A stretch of 64,000 nucleotides of DNA, from contig NZ_JAPWDU010000002.1 in NCBI RefSeq assembly GCF_027257155.1, positions 310,001-374,000 on the forward strand, given 5' to 3'. Below the pieces are notes generated by a model, which saw nothing but the letters and a program-made list of their open reading frames with translations, was not told the origin of the DNA and did not search any database. The DNA comes from Cerasicoccus sp. TK19100. GTDB taxonomy: Bacteria > Verrucomicrobiota > Verrucomicrobiia > Opitutales > Cerasicoccaceae. A program made the position numbers and the translations under genes. Positions 15,815 through 24,291 of this stretch are shown here, piece by piece (position 1 is the first letter of the stretch; each line of letters starts with the position of its first letter).

Positions 15815-17549
15815 TCGATTCTGCTAAGTATACCACAAATCTGAATCCGGCAAAGCGGTTTCGCATGCGGCGGTTGCTGATTTCGATTGGCACGTCGACC
15901 ATGGCGTCGATGGAGGTCTCCACTGAACCGCCGGCAATGTAGGCTTCGCCGTCACCCGGCAGCGATCCGCTGTCGAGCCATTCGGCGACGTTGCCCAGCA
16001 AATCATGAAAGCCCTGGCCATTCGGTTTGAGCGTAGCGATCTCGTGAGTCACGCCATCGGCGTTTTCCAGGCACCAGGCCGTTTCGCGTAGATTCACGTA
16101 GCGCAGGCTGCCCAAGGCGGCATGGTATTCGGCTTCGGTGGGCAGGCGCACCGGGCGGCCAAGCAGCCAGGAAATGCGCTGGCAAAAGTTGCGGGCGTCA
16201 TCCCAGTTACCGGAATCTACCGGCAGCAAATCACCGACATGGCGGCTCGGGTTCGCCTTGAGCATGACGCTCATGTATAAAGCTTGGGAAACCTCTGTCC
16301 GCAGCATACGCCAGTCAGCAACGCCTTCGACGGGAAGCAGCTGGCCGTAGATACGCTCTTGCAAGAAGTTGATATCGTCCTCGATGGCGGCGAGGTACTG
16401 CATTTTCAAGAGCGCGTCGTCGCCAAGAATCGTGCTGCGGGGAAACTGCTCCGTGAACTGCTGCACCTTCGGATACAGCGAGCGGATAATCTCGATGGCA
16501 CGCCAGGTGGTGCGTTCGCGAAGCGCGGTGTCGAGTCGGGTCATTTCATCTTTAATGCCGTCGCCGAGATTGCGGCTGAGGGAATTTTCGCGCAGACTCT
16601 GCAACTCCTCGGCTTGTGTGACGCCGGCAAAACGGCTCTGCGGAAACTCCTTATTCAGCTGTCTTTGCAAGCGGTAGGCATTCTGAAAAGACTCGGCAGC
16701 CGCAGCGTAATTGCCCTGCCCTTCGGCCGCAATGGCCGCTTCGCGAAATTCCTCAATGCGCATGTGCAAGTCACTGGATTCCAGGCTGGAGAGTTCCTGT
16801 TCCAACCGGGAGACGCGCTGTACGTTGGCAAACTGAAGCCCGCGAAAGCGCATATTCAGGTCCTTCTGAATATCGATAGCCTTGCGGTAGTAGAGCTTCG
16901 CGCGGCTGTAATTCTCTTCCTTAATCGCCTGAGCGGCATCTTCTTCGGCCTGGACGGAGTCTTCGTAAAGAGGTTTCGCCGTCAACATATCCACCTTGCG
17001 TTGAAGGCGGGTCAGGCGACGGGTGTCATTGTTTTCGGAAAGATCGTAGGTTTCGTTGAGCTTCCGTTGCAGAAATGCCGAGCGCTCCATGGCCTTCAGC
17101 GCATTTTCGAATTCGCCAGCCTCTTCGTGCTCGATCGCCATGTCTTCCAGCATCACGCTCTCATCATAGAGCACCTTGCCGCGCAAGTTGTCCCGCAGTT
17201 CGTAAAGTTCCTCGCGACGCTCTGCCGTAGCCGTGTGGTAGCCGCCACGCATTGTAATGTAGTCTGACAACGCAGTGATGGCCTCATCCAGGATCACGAA
17301 GTCGTCCTCCGTGGCCGGACGCTGGTCCACCAGTTGACGAAAGCGCTCTTCTTTCTGCTGGCTGAGCTCCAGCAGCTGGTTGCCCTCGACCTCGTTGAAT
17401 TCGACGTTCACCTTGCTGTGGTCGATCTTGCCGGGGCCGAGCTTCGTCAAGAAATAGGCACCAGTCAGGACTACCCCGAGTAGCAGCAAGATGCCGATGA
17501 TACGGAAGGGGATGCGGAAACGGTAAAAAAAGCTACGATTTCTGGACAT
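15804..17549 (-). CDS. Membrane-anchored helical-repeat protein with FGE-sulfatase-like (SUMF) C-terminal domain
   Basis: 581 residues from the ATG at 17549. A transmembrane helix (about 15-36) is followed by about 380 residues of helical, glutamate-rich segments. These contain TPR-like repeats (for example AGEFENALKAMERSAFLQRKL, NYSRAKLYYRKAIDIQ and NYAAAAESFQNAYRLQ). The C-terminal 130 residues show the formylglycine-generating-enzyme fold: RLPTEAEYHAAL, GNVAEWL, AGGS and FAGFRFVV. The catalytic cysteine pair of true FGE is not obvious, so it is probably a binding domain. The frame is open to 17660, which would overlap the divergent tyrA start, and is not preferred. Confidence 0.75.
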   Translation of the reverse strand: MSRNRSFFYRFRIPFRIIGILLLLGVVLTGAYFLTKLGPGKIDHSKVNVEFNEVEGNQLLELSQQKEERFRQLVDQRPATEDDFVILDEAITALSDYITMRGGYHTATAERREELYELRDNLRGKVLYDESVMLEDMAIEHEEAGEFENALKAMERSAFLQRKLNETYDLSENNDTRRLTRLQRKVDMLTAKPLYEDSVQAEEDAAQAIKEENYSRAKLYYRKAIDIQKDLNMRFRGLQFANVQRVSRLEQELSSLESSDLHMRIEEFREAAIAAEGQGNYAAAAESFQNAYRLQRQLNKEFPQSRFAGVTQAEELQSLRENSLSRNLGDGIKDEMTRLDTALRERTTWRAIEIIRSLYPKVQQFTEQFPRSTILGDDALLKMQYLAAIEDDINFLQERIYGQLLPVEGVADWRMLRTEVSQALYMSVMLKANPSRHVGDLLPVDSGNWDDARNFCQRISWLLGRPVRLPTEAEYHAALGSLRYVNLRETAWCLENADGVTHEIATLKPNGQGFHDLLGNVAEWLDSGSLPGDGEAYIAGGSVETSIDAMVDVPIEISNRRMRNRFAGFRFVVYLAESNEN

Positions 17550-17658
17550 GAAAAACAGTCTTATTTGTGGCACTTGGCGGGCCATGGCCAGCAAATTCCC
17601 GATGCAGTAAGGCAATTCGGGCTCGCCATCCGCCATTAGGGACAAATGCTCGGACGGC

Positions 17659-18507
17659 ATGTTTCAACAAGCGACCATTTTAGCCCCCGGCCTGCTTGGC
17701 GCATCACTACTCATGGCGCTCAAGGAGCGCGGCTTGGCGAAAAAAACCGTCGCCTGGGCGCGGCGGGCGGAAACCCGCCTGCAATGCCAGGAGCAGCCGT
17801 GGTGCGACGCCGTGTTCCCCACCGCCAACGAAGCCGTCCGCGGCTCGGACCTTATCGTCCTCTGCCCGCCTGTTGAATACATAGTGCCCATGCTCCAAGA
17901 TATCGCGCCCGACATTGCCCCCGGCGCGCTCGTAACCGATGTCGGCAGCACCAAGAGCCTGATTTGCCGTCAGGCCCGTGCCATTGGCGGTGACTGGACT
18001 TTCGTCGGCTCGCATCCGATGACCGGCTCTGAGAAGACTGGCCTGGAGAACGGCTGCCCCGACCTTTTCCCCGGTCGCGCCTGCTTCGTAACGCCTCTCA
18101 CTGACACGCCGGAAAACATGGTCGAAAAAGCGGTTCGTTTGTGGCGTGAGCTCGGCATGGAAGTCGCCACGACCTCCCCGGAAAAGCACGACGAAATCGT
18201 TGCCCACATCAGCCACCTGCCCCACCTGCTCGCCTCCACCCTTTGCAGCTACCTGACCACGCAGGACGAAAATTGGCGCAACTACGGCGGCGGCGGCCTC
18301 CGCGACACGACCCGCGTCGCCTCGGGCGATCCCGGCATGTGGAAAGCCATCGCCATGCACAACAAAGAGGAAATCATTCGCTCACTGGATGGCTTCGACC
18401 GCGAGCTGCAACGCCTCCGCAGCGCCCTGCACAATGACCAATTTTTCGAAGTGCTCAACTTCCTCGAACGAGCCAAAGACTACCGCGATCGACTGAGGAT
18501 CAAGTGA
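17659..18507 (+). CDS. tyrA: Prephenate dehydrogenase
   Basis: Oxidatively decarboxylates prephenate towards tyrosine using NAD(P). The 282-residue protein has an N-terminal Rossmann domain; its dinucleotide loop reads LAPGLLGAS, with Ala in place of the first Gly of GxGxxG. The family signatures VTDVGSTKS, FVGSHPMTGSE (substrate-binding His) and the helical dimer domain with HDEIVAHISHLPHLLAS follow. No ACT or chorismate mutase domain is attached. It is divergent from the FGE-fold gene. Confidence 0.92.
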   Translation: MFQQATILAPGLLGASLLMALKERGLAKKTVAWARRAETRLQCQEQPWCDAVFPTANEAVRGSDLIVLCPPVEYIVPMLQDIAPDIAPGALVTDVGSTKSLICRQARAIGGDWTFVGSHPMTGSEKTGLENGCPDLFPGRACFVTPLTDTPENMVEKAVRLWRELGMEVATTSPEKHDEIVAHISHLPHLLASTLCSYLTTQDENWRNYGGGGLRDTTRVASGDPGMWKAIAMHNKEEIIRSLDGFDRELQRLRSALHNDQFFEVLNFLERAKDYRDRLRIK

Positions 18508-18510
18508 TTC

Positions 18511-18598
18511 GAGTGCGGAATGAGAAGTGCGGAATGCGGAATGTATTTCAAGTGAAACCGATACTTATTCCGCACTCCGCGTTCCCCACTCCACACTC
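18511..18598. repeat. GTGCGGAATG-word inverted repeat between tyrA and aat
   Basis: Arms 18511-18542 and 18567-18598 are 32 bases each and match at 25 positions as reverse complements. Each arm is made of the word GTGCGGAAT repeated three times with changes. The right arm overlaps the aat stop codon (18597-18599). It probably marks the transcript ends of two convergent genes. Confidence 0.75.
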
Positions 18599-19262
18599 AG
18601 ACCGGCCAGCGGTCCGGCTCCTCAACGGCGAGGGCCAGCTCATCAAGGAAGTCGTCGCGGTTCCACTCAGTCGCTCCGAAACGGGCCAGGTGCGCTGTGG
18701 GCTGCTGACAATCAATGAAGCGGAAACCATGCTCATGCAGGCGCAGGGCCAGGTTCGCAAAGGCGACCTTTGAGGCATCCGGGCGGTGAAAAAACATGGA
18801 TTCGCCCGCAAACATCGAGCCGATGGCAATGCCGTAACACCCGCCGACCAGCTCTCCGTCGCGCCAGCATTCGGCGCTGTGGGCCATGCCCTCGTCGTGC
18901 AGCGCTTCGTAGCCGGCAATGATGTCTTCCGTGATCCAGGTGCCGTCCTGACCAGGGCGTGGCTGCTCCGCGCAGGCCCGAATGACCTCACCAAAGGCGC
19001 AATCGTAGGTGATTTCCCAATACGGCTTACGCATTTCTTTAGCCAAGCTGCGCTGAATTTTCAGTTCGCTCGTTCGCAGCACAAAACGCGGGTCCGGGCT
19101 CCACCAGAGGATTGGCTGGCCCGGTGAATACCAGGGGAAAATTCCATGCCGGTAGGCATCGCGCAGCATGTGCGGCGTCAATTCTCCGCCCATGGCCAGT
19201 GGCGCATCCCCCGGCGCATAGCGAGGGTCCGGGAAAATCGATCTGGGCGGCGATTCCGACAT
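18597..19262 (-). CDS. aat: Leucyl/phenylalanyl-tRNA--protein transferase
   Basis: Adds Leu or Phe to proteins with N-terminal Arg or Lys, marking them for ClpAP degradation (N-end rule). The 221-residue protein shows the whole family pattern: FPDPRYAPGDAPLAMGGEL, YRHGIFPWYSPGQPILWWSPDPR, DCAFGEVIRACA, GTWITEDIIAGY, GGCYGIAIGSMFAGESMF and FIDCQQPTAHLARFGA. The ATG at 19262 was preferred to one five codons upstream. Confidence 0.96.
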   Translation of the reverse strand: MSESPPRSIFPDPRYAPGDAPLAMGGELTPHMLRDAYRHGIFPWYSPGQPILWWSPDPRFVLRTSELKIQRSLAKEMRKPYWEITYDCAFGEVIRACAEQPRPGQDGTWITEDIIAGYEALHDEGMAHSAECWRDGELVGGCYGIAIGSMFAGESMFFHRPDASKVAFANLALRLHEHGFRFIDCQQPTAHLARFGATEWNRDDFLDELALAVEEPDRWPV

Positions 19263-19310
19263 AGCCTTAGTTTGCACGAGCGAATGTAAAAACGCCAGCC
19301 CGCATAGCCC

Positions 19311-20039
19311 TCAATTTCGAGTTTTTGTATCCTCTTTCAGGGAGTCGATCCAGTGCTGCACGAAGAAAACTTTTTCCGTGGTGAACTGCTCGTCGGCGGT
19401 GCCAATAATGGGCCGCAGCGAGGTCGACATCTGCATCAATACAAGCACGAACACGCCGACCCACACTTTCAGGTATCCAGCCTCACGGGCCCCCATGATC
19501 ATCGCGCCACGCATGATCAGCCCGATACCGAACCACAGCGCAATCACCCACACGAGCAGATTAAGCGGCCCCACGAAAGCCAGGTGCGTCGTCGATTGCG
19601 AAAAAAGCCAGACCACCGGCGCAAAGCTCATCAGCAAGAGCGAGACCATACACACCGCGCAAAGCAGCATACCGGCGACCGCGCGAAAGCTCACCTGGAG
19701 CCCACTCAAATTGCTGAAAATGTATAAGCTCGGAAAGCACAGCAGTGTCGCGACGAGCAGACCAATGACGATCTTCAGCGGGGCGGCCCAGAGCTGCTCG
19801 CCCATGGAAAAGGTTCCCACGAAGAAGCCAAAGGCACCCAGGCACACCACCGTCGCCAGCAGCATTCGGCCAACGACTTTCGAGCCGTCATCGCTGTTAA
19901 AGTGCTCGATCAATTGCAGCGGGCTGCGCAGCAGGCACTCCAGCACCTGAACGATGGTGGGATTCTTTGGCAGCGGTTTATGGCTCGCCACATGCTTTGG
20001 TTGTAGCGGCGGCGGTGTCGGTTGGTCATCGGTGTTCAT
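19311..20039 (-). CDS. Unknown multi-pass membrane protein, paralogue of upstream gene
   Basis: 242 residues. A polar Pro-rich start (1-35) is followed by about five hydrophobic helices and a soluble tail ending in a helix (EKVFFVQHWIDSLKED). The general layout is Yip1-like, but the family is not certain. Its ATG overlaps the stop of the upstream gene (20036-) in an ATGA arrangement, so they are coupled. The two share the order of helices and similar loop phrases (MGEQLWAAPLK here, MWRSPLMGAY there), suggesting duplication. Confidence 0.7.
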   Translation of the reverse strand: MNTDDQPTPPPLQPKHVASHKPLPKNPTIVQVLECLLRSPLQLIEHFNSDDGSKVVGRMLLATVVCLGAFGFFVGTFSMGEQLWAAPLKIVIGLLVATLLCFPSLYIFSNLSGLQVSFRAVAGMLLCAVCMVSLLLMSFAPVVWLFSQSTTHLAFVGPLNLLVWVIALWFGIGLIMRGAMIMGAREAGYLKVWVGVFVLVLMQMSTSLRPIIGTADEQFTTEKVFFVQHWIDSLKEDTKTRN

Positions 20040-20848
20040 AGTCTGTCATCAGTTAATAATTCACGGATAATACGGCGCAGTTGAACCACGGCGAAGAGCC
20101 CGGCCAGCAGCGCCAAAAAGATTAAAACCGGCGCACCAAGCCCAGTCGCGGCTTCCGCCGAGCCGAGCACGCCGTAGTAAAAATTGCCCGACAAGGCATC
20201 GCGGCGGAAGAATTCCACCTCCAGGTCTGGGTCCCCGAAGAACGGCCGGCACACGTAAAACACCTGTGCGCCAACCAGCAAATTGCCCAGCGTCCATCCG
20301 ACAAACGTCTGAACCGCGCTGCGCCTATTGGGCACGTATTGCAGCATCAGGCGGAGGAGTTTCAGATTGCAGATCAGCCCGGCAAAGGCGATCACGCCCG
20401 TGTGAAACACCAGGACCATGCCATGCCATTGCCCGGCGTCCGCCGCCTCTGCGCCGGGTAAATTCAGTGAGGCGAAAAAGCTGACGGGCGCGACTGACCC
20501 GACGATCAGCGCAAAAAGCGCGAAGCTGGCGAGGATCATCATTAACGTTTGCCGGAAGCCTAGCCCAGTCCCCAGTAGCTGCGCCAACACGCCATTGAGC
20601 ATGCCATTGATTCCAACTACGCCAAAAATCGCCAGTGGCAGTTTGATGGACACATAGGCACCCATCAGCGGCGATCGCCACATCCCCAGCGTGAATCCAT
20701 ACAAGCCGCATCCCACACAAATGGCCACCACGCTGCTCCACACCAAGTTGGCGTCACGGCGGGTAATCCACTCGGCGAGTAAATCAAATTCACCCCGGCA
20801 AACCTGCAGCAGCCACCGCCATCGTTGAGCTATTGTTGTGCTATCCAT
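20036..20848 (-). CDS. Unknown multi-pass membrane protein (Yip1-like layout)
   Basis: 270 residues from ATG 20848 (a GTG at 20893 would add 15). A soluble helical start (RWRWLLQVCRGEFDLLAEWITRRD) precedes about six hydrophobic segments. A large loop with VEFFRRDALSGNFYYGVLG lies before the last helix, and the end is basic (VQLRRIIRELL). Its stop overlaps the ATG of a paralogous gene. Function unknown; paired membrane paralogues often form heteromeric complexes (inference). Confidence 0.7.
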   Translation of the reverse strand: MDSTTIAQRWRWLLQVCRGEFDLLAEWITRRDANLVWSSVVAICVGCGLYGFTLGMWRSPLMGAYVSIKLPLAIFGVVGINGMLNGVLAQLLGTGLGFRQTLMMILASFALFALIVGSVAPVSFFASLNLPGAEAADAGQWHGMVLVFHTGVIAFAGLICNLKLLRLMLQYVPNRRSAVQTFVGWTLGNLLVGAQVFYVCRPFFGDPDLEVEFFRRDALSGNFYYGVLGSAEAATGLGAPVLIFLALLAGLFAVVQLRRIIRELLTDDRL

Positions 20849-20905
20849 CGCGTTCGCCCATTGAAGACCAACGACCGGAACCTTAGTTCCCACCTTGGCT
20901 TAAAA

Positions 20906-20922
20906 ACTTTGCAATGCAAAGT
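20906..20922. promoter_or_regulatory. Perfect palindrome ACTTTGCA-A-TGCAAAGT in a divergent promoter region
   Basis: An 8+8-base perfect palindrome with a single central base, between the minus-strand membrane-protein pair and the plus-strand gene at 21029. Its position and symmetry fit a dimeric regulator's operator; the regulator is unknown. Confidence 0.5.
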
Positions 20923-21028
20923 AAGTAGCTTTTAATTAGCACTTCCAGAGGGACATTTCACGGTCAGCCATAAATGGCTTTTTGATTTCTGATGTGATAT
21001 TACATACGCACAGCAGCGAGTTATCTTT

Positions 21029-21451
21029 ATGGTTACATTTATCGCGATTCTCATTTTATTCGTTTCAGGCTATGCCATTTACTGGTCCGCAAAACGCCAC
21101 CTATACGGCCTCCAAGCCTTGATCACTTTGCTTCTTCTCATTGCCTTCAGTATAGGAGGTGCCCAATTTGGAATGGCATTTGAGCGAGTTCTTTCTAGAA
21201 GTCAGACTCGCGGTGCCCAATACCAAATGCAACTTGGGTTCGACGCTTTAGTGGAAGACGCTGAAGCGGGCCAATATGAACTCTTGGCGGAGAAGGTCAT
21301 CTACTTGAGCAAACACTGGATGGGCGTCGATTTACTCCTGGAGGGCAATAGCCTGGACGAGCTAGTCAGAACACTTGAATCCTCCGACAATATTCCGCTG
21401 CAAAGCCATGACGGCGAACCAAAAGCTGAAGGAGTAAACTTAGAAAATTGA
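21029..21451 (+). CDS. Unknown small membrane protein with helical cytoplasmic tail
   Basis: 140 residues. Two hydrophobic helices (about 4-22 and 28-48) are followed by an acidic helical domain (LGFDALVEDAEAGQYELLAEKVIYLSKH and so on) and a polar end. No known family was recognised. Base use is more A/T-rich than its neighbours. It lies before a TPR-protein gene on the same strand (59-base gap to that gene's chosen start). Confidence 0.6.
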   Translation: MVTFIAILILFVSGYAIYWSAKRHLYGLQALITLLLLIAFSIGGAQFGMAFERVLSRSQTRGAQYQMQLGFDALVEDAEAGQYELLAEKVIYLSKHWMGVDLLLEGNSLDELVRTLESSDNIPLQSHDGEPKAEGVNLEN

Positions 21452-21510
21452 GCGTCTTCGCCCCGCCCTTCCCTGTTGCCTTCAACGGCAAATCTGCTTT
21501 GCTCCCCACT

Positions 21511-21876
21511 ATGCCTGAAGAATCCAACTCGCCCAAGACTGACGTGACGCAACTCGTCGAAGACGCCACCTTCGACTACACGATGGGAGACAACGACGCC
21601 GCGCTGGCCAAGCTACGTGAAGCCGTCGAGCAGGACCGCGATTCTTTCGACGCCTGGCACGCCATGACCGAGGTCTATTTCTCAATGCGCGAGTTCCGCG
21701 AAGCCCTCAAGGCCGCCGAGCAGGCTTTCCGCGTCGACGGCAACGACATCCACATCAACACCTCCCTGTCGCGCATCCATATGGAACTGGGTGACAAACC
21801 CACCGCCGAGCACTTCGGCGCTCAGGCCCGCATGCTCGGCTGGAAACAGCAGCTCCAGGAACCGGACGAAGATTAA
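21511..21876 (+). CDS. TPR-repeat protein
   Basis: 121 residues with about three tetratricopeptide repeats: NDAALAKLREAVEQDRDSFD, FREALKAAEQAFRVDGND and KPTAEHFGAQARMLG fit the helix-turn-helix spacing. The start at 21511 (MPEESNSPKT) was chosen because the 21 residues before it are low-complexity. No signal peptide is present, so it is a cytosolic adaptor. It precedes the GspF-like gene on the same strand, separated by an inverted repeat. Confidence 0.8.
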   Translation: MPEESNSPKTDVTQLVEDATFDYTMGDNDAALAKLREAVEQDRDSFDAWHAMTEVYFSMREFREALKAAEQAFRVDGNDIHINTSLSRIHMELGDKPTAEHFGAQARMLGWKQQLQEPDED

Positions 21877-21884
21877 TTCGGTGT

Positions 21885-22015
21885 CTTGGTGCGTGGTTCT
21901 TCGTGCTTGGTTTCCAAGCATGCCACATTAGCCTCATTCTTCTAGAAAGCTCGAATTGCTCAGCATCAACTGTCTCAACGACCCAAGCACCAAGAACCAA
22001 GCACGAGCGCACCAA
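21885..22015. repeat. GGTTCTTGGTGCTTGG-word inverted repeat
   Basis: The left arm (21885-21910) and right arm (21983-22015) are complementary except for one mismatch and an 8-base stretch present only in the right arm. The words CTTGG and GTGC recur several times within each arm. The loop is about 72 bases without a reading frame. It ends 8 bases before the GspF-like start codon, so the right arm is in that gene's leader. Confidence 0.7.
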
Positions 22016-22022
22016 TAACGCC

Positions 22023-23003
22023 ATGGCCCTGTCCCACAAGAAGATTGCCAAATGGTATCTACAGGTCGCACAAACGCTGGAGAGCGGCGTTTCGCTGCCC
22101 GCGGCGTTGGACACCTGCCTCGGTGCACCCGCACCCGGTCGGCGACTGATGTCCAACAACCTGCAATCCGGCATGGACGTCGACGAAATGCTCAAACGCG
22201 CGCCTGCGTGGTTTCCCAAAAAGGACCGCTTTTTCTGGTCGGCCGCAGTCCACAGCGGCCGCCTGCCCCAGACCCTGCGCACGCTCAGCGACCAACACGA
22301 GCGCATGGGCGCTGCCAAGATGAAGCTGGCTTTTGGCGCATTGTATCCAGTGGGCATGCTGACCTTTGCCGGGTTCGTGTTGCCCATCATGTGGGGCATC
22401 GATTTCGAGAAGGGCGTGAGCAGCTTGAGCGATGTCTTTAACCCGCAATATTTCGCGACGGTTGCCATTATCGAGGGTTCGCTCTGGGGGACTATCGGCT
22501 TACTGCTGCTCCTGGCAAAAATCGAGAGCCCGATCCTACCGATGCTGGCCAAGCTGCTGCCCGGCTTTCGCGGCCATAGCCGCAATCAGGCGTTGGCGGA
22601 TTTTTCTTACGCGCTGGCTGCGTTTCTTGAGGCCGGCACGCCAATTGGCAAAGCCTGGGCGGGTGCCGGCATGGTGACCAACCAGACGAAGTTCAAGCAA
22701 GCGGGCACAGCCATGCGCGAGCGCATTGAAGACGGTGCCACGCCCTCCGAGCATCTGACGAAGCACCGCTGCTTTCCGGAAGATTTCCGGTCTTTATATA
22801 CAACGGGCGAAAAAACCGGCCAATTGGAGAAAAACCTCGTCGTGCTCGGCCAGCAATACCAGCAAAACGCCAACGGCTCGATGACCTTTGCCAGCATCCT
22901 TTACCCCTTGCTAATGTTTGGCGCGATCGCGGCGGTGCTCGTCTTCGCCATTATCCGTTTTTACGCCTCCTACCTCGACGGCATTACGGGCCTGATGGAG
23001 TAA
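22023..23003 (+). CDS. GspF/PilC-like type II secretion / type IV pilus inner-membrane protein
   Basis: 326 residues with two T2SSF-type halves (about 7-130 and 190-310) and three membrane helices near 110-135, 155-180 and 295-318. Family marks are QTLESGVSLPAAL, the second-half ADFSYALAAFLEAGTPIGKAW, and TGEKTGQLEKNL. It is shorter than the usual 400 residues. No other pilus gene adjoins it, in line with the dispersed pilus genes of the window. The ATG at 22023 directly follows an inverted repeat. Confidence 0.88.
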   Translation: MALSHKKIAKWYLQVAQTLESGVSLPAALDTCLGAPAPGRRLMSNNLQSGMDVDEMLKRAPAWFPKKDRFFWSAAVHSGRLPQTLRTLSDQHERMGAAKMKLAFGALYPVGMLTFAGFVLPIMWGIDFEKGVSSLSDVFNPQYFATVAIIEGSLWGTIGLLLLLAKIESPILPMLAKLLPGFRGHSRNQALADFSYALAAFLEAGTPIGKAWAGAGMVTNQTKFKQAGTAMRERIEDGATPSEHLTKHRCFPEDFRSLYTTGEKTGQLEKNLVVLGQQYQQNANGSMTFASILYPLLMFGAIAAVLVFAIIRFYASYLDGITGLME

Positions 23004-23022
23004 ATTCAGCTCAGCTTGAATT

Positions 23023-23041
23023 TTGTGGCAATTTGCCACAA
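23023..23041. promoter_or_regulatory. Palindrome TTGTGGCAA-T-TTGCCACAA
   Basis: A 9+9-base perfect palindrome with one central base, 20 bases after the GspF-like stop and 10 bases before the ATG of an antitoxin-like relic. It fits an autoregulatory toxin-antitoxin operator better than a terminator, because the loop would be tiny and no T run follows. Confidence 0.55.
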
Positions 23042-23050
23042 CCTTGTTTC

Positions 23051-23140
23051 ATGAGCAAATCAGTCCGCCTCAGCGATGAGCTTGTCGAGCGCCGATGAAG
23101 ATATCCCAACATGGGCCCGCCAATCCCTGTCAGTTTAGTA
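23051..23140 (+). pseudogene. Relic of a ribbon-helix-helix antitoxin gene
   Basis: The frame from ATG 23051 encodes MSKSVRLSDELVERR and then stops (TGA 23096-23098). This is the typical N-terminal beta strand and first helix of ParD/RHH-type antitoxins. A +1 reading of the following bases gives DEDIPTWARQSLSV before another stop, so the gene looks frameshifted and shortened. A perfect palindrome lies just upstream where such genes are normally self-regulated. No toxin partner is recognisable downstream. Confidence 0.5.
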
Positions 23141-23209
23141 TATTTCAGTGTCTGGCGAACAACTTAGCGGCTTGTCATCTTCTGTGACAGACTGCCATGA
23201 TCTCTCCCG

Positions 23210-24037
23210 ATGAAATCTTTGCCGACACTAACGCTCATTTCTCTCGCTGCCGGCCTGTTTGTAGCCGGATTCTGGTTCGGACGTTCCGGCAATGAAAACT
23301 CTGCGCCAAACGACATGACTCCCCCAAAAAATGAGGCGCGGGCACCCGTTCCAGTAGTGCCTAAAACATCCGTCCGAGAAGACGAAAGTGCGGATACTTT
23401 GCAAGAGATACAACTGCTGCGAACTCAATTGGCCGAGGAGATTCAGCTACGTCATCAGCTCGAAGAAGCACTCAAGCAAGCTGACGTCGGCAAGCGCGCC
23501 TATGAGTGGTTTCGTCAAGAGATGGAAGCGAGACAGTTCCAAGGTGTGAGCATTAGACCGATCAGCCGCGACGACCTGCAACTCACCGACACGCTGCTTA
23601 CCGTATCGGGCATCAATGCCGAGGCTTACGAGCAGCTCGAAAGTGATCGCAAGCAGCTGCTCAGCGAGGTGCGCGATTGGGAGCAAGAAAACGCCATCAT
23701 CACAGAAATGGACAATGGCGGCGTCAGCATCGAAATTCCACCCATGCCAAATGACCTGCCCGATGCATTTCTAGCGAAAACCAGAAACTACTTAGAAAAG
23801 GATCAGGCTGATTTTCTCGCCAATTTATACGGGCGACCATTAGGTGAGCTCACACAAACCCGCTTCGTAGAAGTTGAATATCTTCAAGAAAGTGGTATCG
23901 ATGTAATATCAGTAACCATACAAGGAGCCCCGGGTAGCGGCTTTCTGTCCACTTCGACCCGATCTCAGGCCATTCCGGGATCCCGGCCTGTTTTCGTTAA
24001 GCGTTGGGATCACCTAATTGAGCTCAAAGACCAATAA
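23210..24037 (+). CDS. Unknown exported or anchored coiled-coil protein
   Basis: 275 residues. An N-terminal hydrophobic helix (5-24) ends in FWFGRSGN, either a signal anchor or a signal peptide. A Pro/Lys linker and a coiled coil (about 60-95, TLQEIQLLRTQLAEEIQLRHQLEEALKQA) follow, then a soluble domain without a known signature. The gene has lower G+C than its surroundings. A 206-base gap with the antitoxin relic precedes it. Confidence 0.65.
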   Translation: MKSLPTLTLISLAAGLFVAGFWFGRSGNENSAPNDMTPPKNEARAPVPVVPKTSVREDESADTLQEIQLLRTQLAEEIQLRHQLEEALKQADVGKRAYEWFRQEMEARQFQGVSIRPISRDDLQLTDTLLTVSGINAEAYEQLESDRKQLLSEVRDWEQENAIITEMDNGGVSIEIPPMPNDLPDAFLAKTRNYLEKDQADFLANLYGRPLGELTQTRFVEVEYLQESGIDVISVTIQGAPGSGFLSTSTRSQAIPGSRPVFVKRWDHLIELKDQ

Positions 24038-24188
24038 AATCGTGCAAAAATGCGCCAAACTGGCACCCGATATGAGTGAGATTAATTCTCAAAGGGAAAA
24101 AGTTTTTGCATTTTAGGTAAAGAAGGCCAAATTTCACCCGCTCCCCTCATGGGATTCTCTGTACAGTGACGTATTCTCCTGCGGTTGA

Positions 24189-24206
24189 CCGACGGTCGTC
24201 CGTCGG
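24189..24206. other. Hairpin in the gltB leader region
   Basis: CCGACGG (24189-24195), TCGT loop, CCGTCGG (24200-24206). The 254-base gap before gltB otherwise shows only an AT-rich end with a TATACT hexamer (24272-24277) close to the start codon. If that is the -10 box, the leader is very short. A TGGCAC word at 24060-24065 lacks the -12 half needed for a sigma-54 promoter. Confidence 0.4.
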
Positions 24207-24291
24207 GCTTCGTTGCCAAATCAGGACTTCGCGGGCACACGCCCTGCTTCATATATAGCTGAACCTTTAACTATACTATACGCATCGCTTT

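Noticed and set aside
24060-24076. Sigma-54 promoter before gltB (TGGCAC word)
   Set aside because: The GC of the -12 element is missing at the required distance (GA is found).
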